This document shows, one piece after another, positions 45,932 to 55,524 of a stretch of 64,000 nt of DNA. A model generated the notes under the pieces. That model was not told the DNA's origin. It did not search any database and saw nothing but the letters and a program-made list of their open reading frames with translations. Within the stretch, counting starts at the first letter, position 1, and the number at the start of each line of letters is the position of its first letter. The position numbers and the translations under genes were made by a program. This DNA is from Gilliamella sp. Pra-s52 (GTDB lineage: Bacteria > Pseudomonadota > Gammaproteobacteria > Enterobacterales > Orbaceae): contig NZ_WTEY01000006.1 in NCBI RefSeq assembly GCF_009795805.1, forward strand, positions 1-64,000. The letters are read 5' to 3'.

Positions 45932-48379
45932 TTAGTTTTTTATTATGTTATTTTTATTGTTTGATGATAGATTAATTTCGTCAATGGTTTGCATTACCCT
46001 TGCAGTAATAAGGGGTTTAAGAATTTCGTTCATTTTTTCAATTTTTGGTATGTTTTTGTCACCGTGATCATCTAGATATCCTTGTTCACGCAATGATGCT
46101 ACTAATGTTGAAAAAACACCTTTATCAAAAAATTCAGGCGCATTGATGCCGTGTAAAATGGATAATCGTTCAGCAATTAATCGACCTTCTTTTTCTAGTG
46201 TTGCTCGGCTAATGGTTGGTTCTTTTTGCAATAAAGAAAATGCAATGGCATAACGCTGTAATGTATCTTTAGATGATGAAGCAAGTAATTGTAATCCCGA
46301 AATTTTTAAATAATTTATTGTCAGCTTATTTGTCGAATCATTAATCAAATTCAACTCGGTATAAGTTGCAATGATTTGTTTTACATACTCGGTCAGTTGT
46401 TCATCGTTATGATAAAGAAATAGCTCTGATTTGATTAAAGGGAAAAGTAGTTTTACTTGTTGTAAAACGTCATCAGGTGAAATTTGGTTATGTTTGAGTA
46501 CAATTCTGGCTATGATGGCCGGAATAATCAGTAAATGCTGAATATTATTACGGTAATAAGTCATTAATACTGCTTGTTCGGTTGTAAGGCCAACCATTTC
46601 GCCAACGTCGTCAGTAGTAATAATAAATTTGCCCATTTCTTTGGCATGCTCAAATAATTCTTCGGGCGTATCATCGGGAATAGTAATTAAATTCGAATAA
46701 GGGACTGTTTTAAAAAGTTTTAAAAGATAATCAATATGTTCCAAAAGTCTGACTTTGGTTAGTGCGCATTGGTCTGCAGCTAATAATATTGAACAACATA
46801 AATTCATTGCATTAATCGCTGCTGATGAATTTATATTTTCCATAATTTGCTTGGCAAGTAAGTTGGTTGTTGGTGTTAACCATTGCGGGCGTTGGGCGCC
46901 TGTTGGTTCGATAGCTTCTCGCCATTCGGGAACGTATTGGTTTAGAAATTGATTTAACGGAATAGGTTGACCAAAATTGACATAACCAAATCCTAATTTC
47001 TTTAGCTTTAAAAATGCTTTAATAGTACGCCACAAACTCTCTTTTTCTTTTTTAGCGCCTCGTAGTTCATTGGCGTAGGTTGCAACTTCTAATACATGCT
47101 CGTAACCAATATAAACAGGTACAACAGTAATTGGTCTTGCATCTCCACGTAATAATGTTTGAATGGTCATCATTAACATCCCCGTTTTAGGATCGAGTAA
47201 CCGACCCGTACGAGAGCGTCCACCTTCAACAAAATACTCAACAGCATAACCGCGAATAAATAGTTCGGCTAGATATTCTCGAAAAACTGAGGTATAGAGT
47301 TTATTACCTCGGAACGAACGGCGGATAAAAAATGCACCTAATCGTCTAAAAATAGGACCCGCTGGCCAAAAATTTAAGTTAATACCAGCGGCAATATGTG
47401 GCGGAACTAAACCTTGTCGATAAAGCACATAAGATAATAATAAGTAGTCCATATGGCTACGGTGACAAGGCGCATAGACAATTTCGTGGCCATTTTGTGC
47501 CAATTCACGAACAGGATCGGCATTGGTTACTTTTAATCCTTGATAGAGTCGATGCCACGCCCAAGTAAGGACAAAATCAGTTACTCTAAGCATGCGATAA
47601 GAAAAACTAGCGGCAATTTCGTTCAAATTAGCTAATGCATTTTTTTTCGCTTTATCAAAAGTGATATTTTTACTTTTAGCCTCTTCTTGTATTGCCTCCG
47701 AAATAACTTGCTTTTTGAGTAAATTATTTAGCATTGCTTGACGAACAGGTAACTTAGGTCCAATTGAAGCCATACGTTGTTTGGCAAAATGAATTCGTGC
47801 AACACGAGCTAATTTATGAGCTAATACTGAAAGATCTTGTTCTGCAACATGAATATCTTTAAACGAAACCGTACGAGAAAAGCGCGTATAACAGTCTCGT
47901 CCTGATGTGATTATTTTGAAAAATTTACTTGTTGCACCAAGCACTTGTAGTGATAACTTTTTTTTGCCTTCTTTATCAGGTCGACGCCCAAACATAACCG
48001 AAACAGGTAACATTTGAATATCAAGATCATGATTTTGTTGATGTGCCGAAATATAATCTCTTAAAATGCCAATAGCTTTGTTTTTTTGTTGATTAGAGGC
48101 AAAAATACCAGGGCCTTTATCAATATAGATATAAGCTGGAACGTTTTTTCCGTTGATGTCGATTCCAATTAATGGATCAGGTAAATTATATTGTAAACAA
48201 AGTGACCGAACCACCATTAAGTCGATTTGAGAGTTGTAAGGTAATACATATAAAATGGGGCTATCGATATCAAGGTCTAATTCTGTTATTGGATCGGTTG
48301 GTATCGGTTTACTTTTAACAAAAAGTTTGACCAGCATTTGGATAAGAAAAAAATAGACTTTAGTCCACCAAGAAAACAT
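45932..48379 (-). CDS. plsB: Glycerol-3-phosphate acyltransferase
   Basis: Inner-membrane enzyme making 1-acyl-glycerol-3-phosphate, the first step of phospholipid synthesis. It has 815 residues (about 806 in E. coli). Acyltransferase blocks: CHRSHMDYLLLS (HX4D catalytic), GAFFIRRSF, FVEGGRSRTGRLLDPKTGML, and VPVYIGYEHV. The N-terminal region is hydrophobic. An AGG-type SD precedes the ATG. It is a single-gene unit. Confidence 0.97.
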   Translation of the reverse strand: MFSWWTKVYFFLIQMLVKLFVKSKPIPTDPITELDLDIDSPILYVLPYNSQIDLMVVRSLCLQYNLPDPLIGIDINGKNVPAYIYIDKGPGIFASNQQKNKAIGILRDYISAHQQNHDLDIQMLPVSVMFGRRPDKEGKKKLSLQVLGATSKFFKIITSGRDCYTRFSRTVSFKDIHVAEQDLSVLAHKLARVARIHFAKQRMASIGPKLPVRQAMLNNLLKKQVISEAIQEEAKSKNITFDKAKKNALANLNEIAASFSYRMLRVTDFVLTWAWHRLYQGLKVTNADPVRELAQNGHEIVYAPCHRSHMDYLLLSYVLYRQGLVPPHIAAGINLNFWPAGPIFRRLGAFFIRRSFRGNKLYTSVFREYLAELFIRGYAVEYFVEGGRSRTGRLLDPKTGMLMMTIQTLLRGDARPITVVPVYIGYEHVLEVATYANELRGAKKEKESLWRTIKAFLKLKKLGFGYVNFGQPIPLNQFLNQYVPEWREAIEPTGAQRPQWLTPTTNLLAKQIMENINSSAAINAMNLCCSILLAADQCALTKVRLLEHIDYLLKLFKTVPYSNLITIPDDTPEELFEHAKEMGKFIITTDDVGEMVGLTTEQAVLMTYYRNNIQHLLIIPAIIARIVLKHNQISPDDVLQQVKLLFPLIKSELFLYHNDEQLTEYVKQIIATYTELNLINDSTNKLTINYLKISGLQLLASSSKDTLQRYAIAFSLLQKEPTISRATLEKEGRLIAERLSILHGINAPEFFDKGVFSTLVASLREQGYLDDHGDKNIPKIEKMNEILKPLITARVMQTIDEINLSSNNKNNIIKN

Positions 48380-48705
48380 AAAAAAATAAACCTCATACTT
48401 TTGCGTTATTCATAATACTTTAAAAAAGCAACGAACTCAGTATATACTTGTTACTGCCTAATTGTTAGTAAATTTGCATAACCTTTAGGCTATATGATTA
48501 GATAAATTCGAAGCCAAATTATCACAATATTTAGCCGTATTATAACGGTTTATCGTTATCAACGCCACGCATCGACTTGGCTTTTAAGTATCAAACGAAT
48601 TTATTGGGATATCGCCAATTATTTAATGAATTACTACCGCTAATGGTGCGCTCATAATTATGATTAGAAAGCTGTATTGTCATTTATTAAAAATGACAGA
48701 TTCAA
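48380..48705. other. Gene-free stretch between plsB and aroD
   Basis: No ORF or RNA gene was recognised. Near the right end, TGTCATTT/AAATGACA (48678-48698) forms a perfect 8-bp stem just past the aroD stop on the minus strand and may help end aroD transcription. Confidence 0.45.
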
Positions 48706-49470
48706 TTAACCGTGGCTTTTGTATAGCACATCTAAAATGTATCGTAATTCTTTGACATCTAATTGCCCTGGTGCAGAGGCATTTTTAGCTGCTCCAAAAG
48801 TCATTGCAGAACCAAATGTGATTCCTGCAATGCGACTGATAGCGCCAAGCCCCGCCATAGACATGGTAATAATTGGCTTGGTTGCGTATTTTTCGTTCAT
48901 TTCGGTTGTGGCGGCCAGTAAAGTTAATACATCATCTGTGGTTTTGGGCATAACGGCAATTTTAGGAATATCAGCGCCTAAATCTTGCATTTTTCGTAAT
49001 CGCTCGATAATGTCGCTTTTTGCTGGTGTTTTTTCAAAATCGTGGTTTGATGCTACAACAAAGACTTGATTGTTGTGGGAAATATCAATGATATCTTTTA
49101 CATAATCATCACCAATAAATACTTCAACATCAATCAGATCAACAAGTCCACTACAGGCCATTTCTTTATTCAATTGAATATAAGAGGATAACGGCCAAGG
49201 TTTGACTCCTCCTTCGTTTGCTGTTCTAAAAGTGAATAAAAGGGGTTTATTGGGTAATAGATCTGTTATTTTTTTAGCGACTTGTTTGACAGCGAAAATA
49301 TCGTCAACTTGGGTAAAATGATCGACTCGCCATTCTAAAACATCAAAATCAATGGATTGCAAAAATTGAACTTCATCGATTAATTCAGCTTGAGTTTTAC
49401 CAACAATTGGTACAATAATTTTGGGTGCTCCAACGCCGATCTCAAGTTGTTTGATAGTAACTGTTTTCAT
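48706..49470 (-). CDS. aroD: 3-dehydroquinate dehydratase, type I
   Basis: Third step of the shikimate pathway. It has 254 residues (252 in E. coli). The Schiff-base lysine is in IPKIAVMP and the catalytic His is in VVASNHDFEKTP. The C-terminus has SMAGLGAISRIAG. AGGAAAT lies upstream of the ATG. It follows ydiB on the same strand by about 113 bp, the E. coli ydiB-aroD arrangement. Confidence 0.96.
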   Translation of the reverse strand: MKTVTIKQLEIGVGAPKIIVPIVGKTQAELIDEVQFLQSIDFDVLEWRVDHFTQVDDIFAVKQVAKKITDLLPNKPLLFTFRTANEGGVKPWPLSSYIQLNKEMACSGLVDLIDVEVFIGDDYVKDIIDISHNNQVFVVASNHDFEKTPAKSDIIERLRKMQDLGADIPKIAVMPKTTDDVLTLLAATTEMNEKYATKPIITMSMAGLGAISRIAGITFGSAMTFGAAKNASAPGQLDVKELRYILDVLYKSHG

Positions 49471-49583
49471 TTTATTTCCTATTAATTGTCGATACTCTCA
49501 TTATAAATGGCTATTTTATGTTTTATATCGGATAAAACAATAGAGTAAAACGAGTTGGTATAATGTTATTACATCGATTTTAA

Positions 49584-50456
49584 CTAATCATTAAAGCCCA
49601 TTTTTTCTTTTACATATTCAATTGGAGCGTCTTCACCTGTCCATATTTTAATTTGCGCAGCTCCTTGCCATAACATCATGCCAATACCATTTAGTGTTTT
49701 GCAACCTTGCTGTTCAGCTATCTCTAATAGTTTTGTTTTGCGTGGACTATAGATACAGTCTGTCACAATAAGATCTGCATGTAGCATGGTGGGATCCGTA
49801 ATTAAACTTTGACCTTCTAATGGCTTCATTCCAACGCCTGTTGCATTACAAAGCACAGTACTTGTTGCTATTTCTTGACGTAGCTGTGTTTTATCGGCCA
49901 AATCGAGAACGTTTACCTGACATTGTGTATTTTGATTTAGTTTTTCGGCAATGGCTTCTATTTTTTTATAACACTCATCTTTTTGATTAAAGATCGAGAT
50001 TTCTTTTACACCATCAAGAGCGGCTTGCACTGCAATGGCGGTGCCTGCACCACCAGCACCAAGGATGGTTATTTTTTTGCCTATCATATTGACACCAGCT
50101 TCTTTTAGCATCCGCATGTAACCCATTCCATCAGTGTTATAACCAGTTAAAACACCATTGTCGTTTGAAATGGTGTTACATGCTCCGCTCATTTCAACCG
50201 CTGGTGTTAATTTATCCAGATATTGGCAAACGATCTGCTTGTTTGGCATGGATACGGCACTGCCACGTAGACCTAATGCTCGTAGTCCTTTAATAGCATC
50301 AGGAAGTTTTTCTTGGTCAACTTCAAACGCTAAATAAACATAGGGAATATTCAATTTAGAATAGATCGTATTTTGCATCTGAGGGGATAAACTATGGCGA
50401 ATAGGATAAGCCATTAACCCAATCAATAAAAAATGTCCGTCGATATTACTTCTCAT
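49584..50456 (-). CDS. ydiB: Quinate/shikimate dehydrogenase, YdiB type
   Basis: 290 residues (288 in E. coli YdiB). It has LIGLMAYPIRHSLSPQMQN, the catalytic Lys in SMPNKQ, NTDGMGY, and the nucleotide loop GAGGAGTA. C-terminal LWQGAAQIKIWTG and YVKEKMGF match YdiB rather than AroE, which is shorter. YdiB uses NAD or NADP and acts on both quinate and shikimate. GGAGAATGG precedes the ATG. Whether a separate aroE exists elsewhere is unknown. Confidence 0.9.
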   Translation of the reverse strand: MRSNIDGHFLLIGLMAYPIRHSLSPQMQNTIYSKLNIPYVYLAFEVDQEKLPDAIKGLRALGLRGSAVSMPNKQIVCQYLDKLTPAVEMSGACNTISNDNGVLTGYNTDGMGYMRMLKEAGVNMIGKKITILGAGGAGTAIAVQAALDGVKEISIFNQKDECYKKIEAIAEKLNQNTQCQVNVLDLADKTQLRQEIATSTVLCNATGVGMKPLEGQSLITDPTMLHADLIVTDCIYSPRKTKLLEIAEQQGCKTLNGIGMMLWQGAAQIKIWTGEDAPIEYVKEKMGFND

Positions 50457-50630
50457 TCACCATTCTCCGCGCAAGTTTTTCTTTATTATAATAGGGGTTA
50501 TGTTTAATCATTCTTCAATAACATGCCTAGGGCACACCTATCGGAAAAGAGTGAGTATACACTATCAATTGCACTTTCGACACCTATCGCCTAGAATAAT
50601 AAACTTTGCTTCTTAACAAAGAATCTATTT

Positions 50631-51974
50631 ATGAATACCATGCTTGATTTGTTCTCATCAATAAATGCCGTTGTGATAGCGGTAATTTGTATGTTAATTT
50701 TGTCTCTTTGCCGTGTTCATGTGGTAATTAGCTTAATTATTGGGGCATTTGTTGGTGGCTTGTTTAGTCATTTATCGTTAAAAGAAACGATTGATGCTTT
50801 TAATACAGGTATTAGTAATGGCGCTAATATTGCATTATCTTACGCCATGCTTGGCGCTTTTGCAGTGGCAATATCAAAATCTGGTCTACCCGAGCTATTG
50901 GCTGATAAAGCAATAAAACAGCTGACAACAAGTAATGCTAAAAAGCGCATTAAATGGTTATTAATTATTATTATTGCACTTGTTAGTATTTCATCACAAA
51001 ATATTATTCCGATTCATATTGCTTTTATACCGCTTTTAATTCCGCCACTCTTGTATGTAATGTCTCGATTACAACTTGATAGGCGAATGATTGCTTGTAT
51101 CATGACATTTGGGTTAATTACGCCATATATGTTTTTACCTGTTGGCTTTGGTAACATCTTTTTAAATCAAATTTTATTAAAAAACATTACTGCATCAGGA
51201 ATGGATGTGAGTCACGTCAACGTAATGCACGCCATGGCTATTCCTGCGCTAGGTATGTTTTCTGGTTTATTGTGGGCGATTTTTGTCAGCTACCGTAAAC
51301 CAAGAGAATATAAAATTATTGATGAACAGACAAATCTTGACGCGTTAAAAAATGTAAATAAGCGTTCACTTATTGTCTCATTATTGGCGATTATTCTTTC
51401 ATTTGCTATCCAACTTTACACGGGTTCAATGATTTTAGGTGCCTTAATTGGTTTTATCTGTTTTATTGTGTCAGGCTCCATAAAATGGGGTGAAGCCGAC
51501 GGTGTATTTACCGATGGTATCAAAATGATGGCAATGATTGGTTTTGTGATGATTTCCGCACAAGGCTTTGCCGAAGTTCTAAAACAAACTCACGAAATTG
51601 AACCATTGGTTATTAATAGTGCTGCTTTATTTGCAGGAAATAAAATAGTTGCATCATTTATGATGATGTTAATAGGGCTTATTATTACGCTTGGTATTGG
51701 TTCTTCGTTTTCAACGGTGCCGATTATTGCCGCAATTTATGTTCCACTTTGTGTTCAACTTGGTTTTTCGCCAATTGCAACTGTTTGTTTAATTGGTGCC
51801 TCTGGTGCAATTGGGGATGCTGGTTCTCCACCATCAGATACTATTTTGGCAACCTCAGCAGGGCTTAATAGCGATGGGCAACATGATCATATTCGTGATA
51901 GTGTTATTCCTACATTTACCCATTTTAATATTCCATTATTTATTGCAGGTTGGGTTGGATCGTTAATTTTATAA
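50631..51974 (+). CDS. NhaC-like Na+/H+ antiporter family protein
   Basis: 447-residue inner-membrane protein with about eleven spans. Near the C-terminus it has the conserved GASGAIGDAGSPPSDTILATSAG, a hallmark of this antiporter/transporter family. Members exchange Na+ or organic acids for protons; the substrate is not certain. It is divergent from ydiB, and rsmB follows 42 bp after its stop. Confidence 0.8.
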   Translation: MNTMLDLFSSINAVVIAVICMLILSLCRVHVVISLIIGAFVGGLFSHLSLKETIDAFNTGISNGANIALSYAMLGAFAVAISKSGLPELLADKAIKQLTTSNAKKRIKWLLIIIIALVSISSQNIIPIHIAFIPLLIPPLLYVMSRLQLDRRMIACIMTFGLITPYMFLPVGFGNIFLNQILLKNITASGMDVSHVNVMHAMAIPALGMFSGLLWAIFVSYRKPREYKIIDEQTNLDALKNVNKRSLIVSLLAIILSFAIQLYTGSMILGALIGFICFIVSGSIKWGEADGVFTDGIKMMAMIGFVMISAQGFAEVLKQTHEIEPLVINSAALFAGNKIVASFMMMLIGLIITLGIGSSFSTVPIIAAIYVPLCVQLGFSPIATVCLIGASGAIGDAGSPPSDTILATSAGLNSDGQHDHIRDSVIPTFTHFNIPLFIAGWVGSLIL

Positions 51975-52016
51975 TCAACATTATTCTATTTAATTGTTGT
52001 TTTTTAGGTCATTATT

Positions 52017-53309
52017 ATGAATAATCAATCACACCAAAATATTCGTGCAGTTTGTGCGCAAGCTATTTTTAATGTGCTAGAAGAAGGGCAATCATTAAGT
52101 GCAACCTTAACGGCACTTAATCATAAAATAGCTGATAAAGATAAGGCGTTAGTACAAGAGATCTGTTTTGGTGTGATGCGAGTATTACCCGAACTTAATT
52201 TTTATATTCACACCTTGATGAGTAAAGTATTAACGGGTAAAAATAGAATTTTACATGACCTATTGTTAGTGGGTATTTACCAAATTCTTTATACTCGTAT
52301 TCCTGCACATGCGGCAGTTGCCGAGAGTGTAAATGCGGTTAACTCACTTAAAAAAACACAACTTAAAGGATTAATTAACGGTGTATTGCGCGAATTTTTG
52401 CGCCAACAAACATCATTACAACAACAATTTACGCAAGACAGTAAACAACAAAACCAGCAAACACTGCACCCAAGTTGGTTGTTAACACGCCTTAAACAAG
52501 CTTATCCAAAGCAGTGGCAAAGTATTGTTAATGCTAATAATCAAAAACCACCAATGTGGTTGCGCGTTAATCTTAATCAATACTCAGTAAGTGAGTACCA
52601 ACAATTACTAGCCAAAGATAACATTGAATCAGAAACCTTTGCGGATATACCTTCGGCAATTAGGTTAATAACCCCCGTTAATGTGGCAAAATTACCTGAT
52701 TTTGCAAAGGGTGCTGTCACAGTGCAAGATCTATCAGCACAATATGCTGCGTATTTATTAGCGCCGCAAAATGGCGAACAAATTTTAGATATGTGCGCGG
52801 CGCCCGGAGGTAAGACTACACATATTTTAGAAGTAGCTCCAAAAGCGCAAGTCTTAGCTGTAGATATTGAACCTAGTCGAGTTAAGCGTATTAACGAAAA
52901 TTTAGCTCGCTTAAAACAGCAGGCTGAAGTAAAAGTAGGGGATGGTTTAACGCCCGAAAATTGGTGCAAAGAGCGCAGTTTTGATCGTATTTTACTTGAT
53001 GCACCTTGCTCAGCAACAGGCGTTATTCGCCGTCATCCTGATATCAAATGGTTACGCCGTGATAGTGATATAGCGCAGTTGACTGAATTACAATACGCAA
53101 TTTTAACTAAAATATGGGCTTATCTAAAAACGGGTGGTACTTTGGTTTATGCTACTTGTTCAATTCTGCCAGACGAAAATAAATTACAAATTGAGCGTTT
53201 TTTGCAAGAAAACACCAGCGCCAAATTACAAGGTGAACTAAAACAATTTTTACCGTCTGAAAATGGGGGTGATGGTTTCTTTTATGCGGTTTTAAAAAAG
53301 CATAGTTAA
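52017..53309 (+). CDS. rsmB: 16S rRNA m5C967 methyltransferase
   Basis: 430 residues. An N-terminal NusB-like RNA-binding domain is followed by a Rossmann methyltransferase with SAM motif [14 protein letters not shown]. The two cysteines of m5C enzymes are in [12 protein letters not shown] and [10 protein letters not shown]. In E. coli it follows def and fmt; here it follows an antiporter gene instead, and def, fmt and trkA are absent. Confidence 0.96.
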   Translation: MNNQSHQNIRAVCAQAIFNVLEEGQSLSATLTALNHKIADKDKALVQEICFGVMRVLPELNFYIHTLMSKVLTGKNRILHDLLLVGIYQILYTRIPAHAAVAESVNAVNSLKKTQLKGLINGVLREFLRQQTSLQQQFTQDSKQQNQQTLHPSWLLTRLKQAYPKQWQSIVNANNQKPPMWLRVNLNQYSVSEYQQLLAKDNIESETFADIPSAIRLITPVNVAKLPDFAKGAVTVQDLSAQYAAYLLAPQNGEQILDMCAAPGGKTTHILEVAPKAQVLAVDIEPSRVKRINENLARLKQQAEVKVGDGLTPENWCKERSFDRILLDAPCSATGVIRRHPDIKWLRRDSDIAQLTELQYAILTKIWAYLKTGGTLVYATCSILPDENKLQIERFLQENTSAKLQGELKQFLPSENGGDGFFYAVLKKHS

Positions 53310-53364
53310 TACAACATAAACTATGATGATTTATCAATTACTATAGATATCATATTGATTTTTA

Positions 53365-53904
53365 TTAGTTATATTTGTTTATAATGTCAACTAACTGTTG
53401 ACCGTGTTGTTGTGCTTTTGTTTTTATTTTAGCTTGTACTTCTTCAACCACAGGTGAAACACCATATAAAAGTTTCGGTGGCAGATATTCCATTTGCGCA
53501 TATAAGGCTGATATTTTGACGGGCTCTAATAAATTATCCATTAAATCGTTGCGATATTTTTTATAATTCTGTTCTTGTTGTCCTATGGTTAAACTTGGTA
53601 ATAGTTTTTTATCTTTTAATTTATCGCCTTTGGAGCCATAAGCAAATTGGTAAGTAAATACTTCATCAAACCATATTTTTAATATGGCCGGCATGTTATA
53701 CCAGTACATTGGATATTGTAAAATAATAAGGTCATGTCTGAGTAATGCGGCTTGCTCCTCTTGCACATTGATTTGATAGTTTGGATAAAGATTGTGAATA
53801 TTGCGAATTTCAATATCCTCAACTTTATTTTGTAATGTTTCGATAATTGTCTTATTGGCGGTAGACTGTTTAATGTTAGGGTGACCTAAAATAATTAATG
53901 CCAT
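53365..53904 (-). CDS. Flavodoxin-fold NAD(P)H:quinone oxidoreductase (KefF/MdaB-like)
   Basis: About 179 residues from the ATG at 53904, which has AAAGGA upstream; the frame runs on to 53991 without need. The N-terminus is ALIILGHPNIKQSTANK. The FMN-site signature is LQYPMYWYNMPAILKIWFDEVF. Members reduce quinones or electrophiles with two electrons. It is divergent from an HxlR regulator with a palindrome between them, a common self-contained stress module. Confidence 0.88.
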   Translation of the reverse strand: MALIILGHPNIKQSTANKTIIETLQNKVEDIEIRNIHNLYPNYQINVQEEQAALLRHDLIILQYPMYWYNMPAILKIWFDEVFTYQFAYGSKGDKLKDKKLLPSLTIGQQEQNYKKYRNDLMDNLLEPVKISALYAQMEYLPPKLLYGVSPVVEEVQAKIKTKAQQHGQQLVDIINKYN

Positions 53905-53984
53905 AATGATTCCTTTTTCCTTTTTTGCTATTAAAATGATAGTTACTCTAATTAGTTTATTCGTAAATAAGCTTATAGCAATAT

Positions 53985-54000
53985 CTATCAAACTTGATAG
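53985..54000. promoter_or_regulatory. Palindromic operator candidate for the HxlR regulator
   Basis: CTATCAA-AC-TTGATAG, a perfect 7-2-7 palindrome, sits 12 bp before the hxlR-type gene start and within the divergent promoter region. HxlR dimers bind such sites, so this is the likely shared operator. Confidence 0.65.
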
Positions 54001-54012
54001 TTAGGTGAATTA

Positions 54013-54354
54013 ATGCAAATAGATGAACAAAGGCCATTAAAACGTTATAACAATAAAACTTATGATTGTCCTATTAGTTTATCAATGGATTTAGTTGGCG
54101 GAAAATGGAAAGGGGTGATAATTTATTATTTGCTTTCTGGTGAAAAAAGATTCAGCGAATTGAAAACCATTATTCCTAATATCACCGATATGACATTAAG
54201 TATACAACTTAAAAAATTAGAGGAGGATGAGTTAATTACTCGACATGTTTTTGGCGATAAACCCCCTTTAAAAGTTGTCTATAAATTAACTTCACTTGGT
54301 GAAAAATTAGAGCCTATATTAGAGCAACTTTGTTTATGGGCGTTGAATATTTAA
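54013..54354 (+). CDS. HxlR-family transcriptional regulator
   Basis: 113 residues. Winged-helix HTH typical of HxlR: CPISLSMDLVGGKWKGVIIYYLLSG, RFSELKTIIPNITDMTLSIQLKKLEEDELI, and a wing DKPPLKVVYKLT. It retains a Cys (CPIS) near the N-terminus at the position used by redox-sensing members such as YodB/HypR. It is divergent from the quinone reductase, which it probably controls. Confidence 0.9.
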   Translation: MQIDEQRPLKRYNNKTYDCPISLSMDLVGGKWKGVIIYYLLSGEKRFSELKTIIPNITDMTLSIQLKKLEEDELITRHVFGDKPPLKVVYKLTSLGEKLEPILEQLCLWALNI

Positions 54355-54540
54355 GATCACTATCAGTATCGTGGAGGAATGATTAAAGGTAATTGATAGA
54401 TTTATTTTTTTGTTAAAAAGTTTCAGGTAACTATGTGTTTAAGTATAAAAAACTAAAAAAATCACACAATCCTAATTTGGACAATCTTTAGTAGTTGTGA
54501 TAAATTTTGGGCTTGTTTTATGTTATGAAGACTTCCTAAT

Positions 54541-55515
54541 ATGGCTTATATACTTACCTACAATGACCTTCCTGAAAATATTCAATCTTGGCAGGGGTTA
54601 CCACTTTCATTAAATGGCTGTGAAGTGGTTCCTTTGGATTATAATGCTGGTAAAACAGGTTGGATTATTTATGGTAAGAAGTTAAATAAGACCATCTTGT
54701 CAAAATTTCAAGATCAGCTTGCTATGCCAATGGTGATTGTATCATCGTGGAAAATAAAAACTTACCAAATTGTTCGTATTGCAGGTGTTATGCCTAAAAA
54801 AGCCAAATCGATTTCATTGACTTTAGGTATTGATGTTGCACCAATCGACAATTTGCCTACGCTACGCTCCCCTGGATTATTAGTCATGGATATGGATTCG
54901 ACGGCGATCAGTATTGAATGTATTGATGAGCTTGCTAAATTACAGGGCGTTGGTGAGCAAGTTGCGGCAGTGACCGAACAAGCAATGCATGGTGAACTTG
55001 ATTTTGCGGCGAGTTTACGCAAACGAGTGGCAACCTTAAAAGGGGCACATCAAGCTATTTTAGATCAAGTTAAAGATAATTTACCGCTTACTCCCGGACT
55101 TACTTATTTAGTGAAAGAACTGCATAAAAAAAATTGGCATGTTGCTATTGCGTCAGGCGGTTTTACCTATTTTGCTGATCACTTAAAGCAAAAGTTAAAA
55201 TTAGTTGATGTTTATGCCAATGAATTAGAGATTAAAAATGGTAAATTAACTGGTAAAGTCACAGGGCAAATTGTTGATGCTAAATATAAAGCAAGAACAT
55301 TACAGCAGTTAGCTGCATCGCTAGACATTCCTATTGAACAAACGGTTGCGATTGGTGATGGTGCTAATGATTTGATGATGATCCGTATTGCAGGTCTTGG
55401 CGTTGCTTATCATGGTAAGCCTAAAGTTGTCGAAAAGGCACGAATTAGTATTAATTATGCTGATTTAACTGGATTATGGTGCATTTTATCAACCAGTTTA
55501 TTGAGCGAAGGTTAG
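54541..55515 (+). CDS. serB: Phosphoserine phosphatase
   Basis: Final step of serine synthesis. 324 residues. HAD motifs: DMDSTAISIECIDELA (nucleophile Asp), SGGFTYFAD, and GDGANDLMM. An N-terminal regulatory region of about 110 residues precedes the HAD domain, as in E. coli. radA follows nine bases after its stop. Confidence 0.97.
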   Translation: MAYILTYNDLPENIQSWQGLPLSLNGCEVVPLDYNAGKTGWIIYGKKLNKTILSKFQDQLAMPMVIVSSWKIKTYQIVRIAGVMPKKAKSISLTLGIDVAPIDNLPTLRSPGLLVMDMDSTAISIECIDELAKLQGVGEQVAAVTEQAMHGELDFAASLRKRVATLKGAHQAILDQVKDNLPLTPGLTYLVKELHKKNWHVAIASGGFTYFADHLKQKLKLVDVYANELEIKNGKLTGKVTGQIVDAKYKARTLQQLAASLDIPIEQTVAIGDGANDLMMIRIAGLGVAYHGKPKVVEKARISINYADLTGLWCILSTSLLSEG

Positions 55516-55524
55516 GAGATTAAA

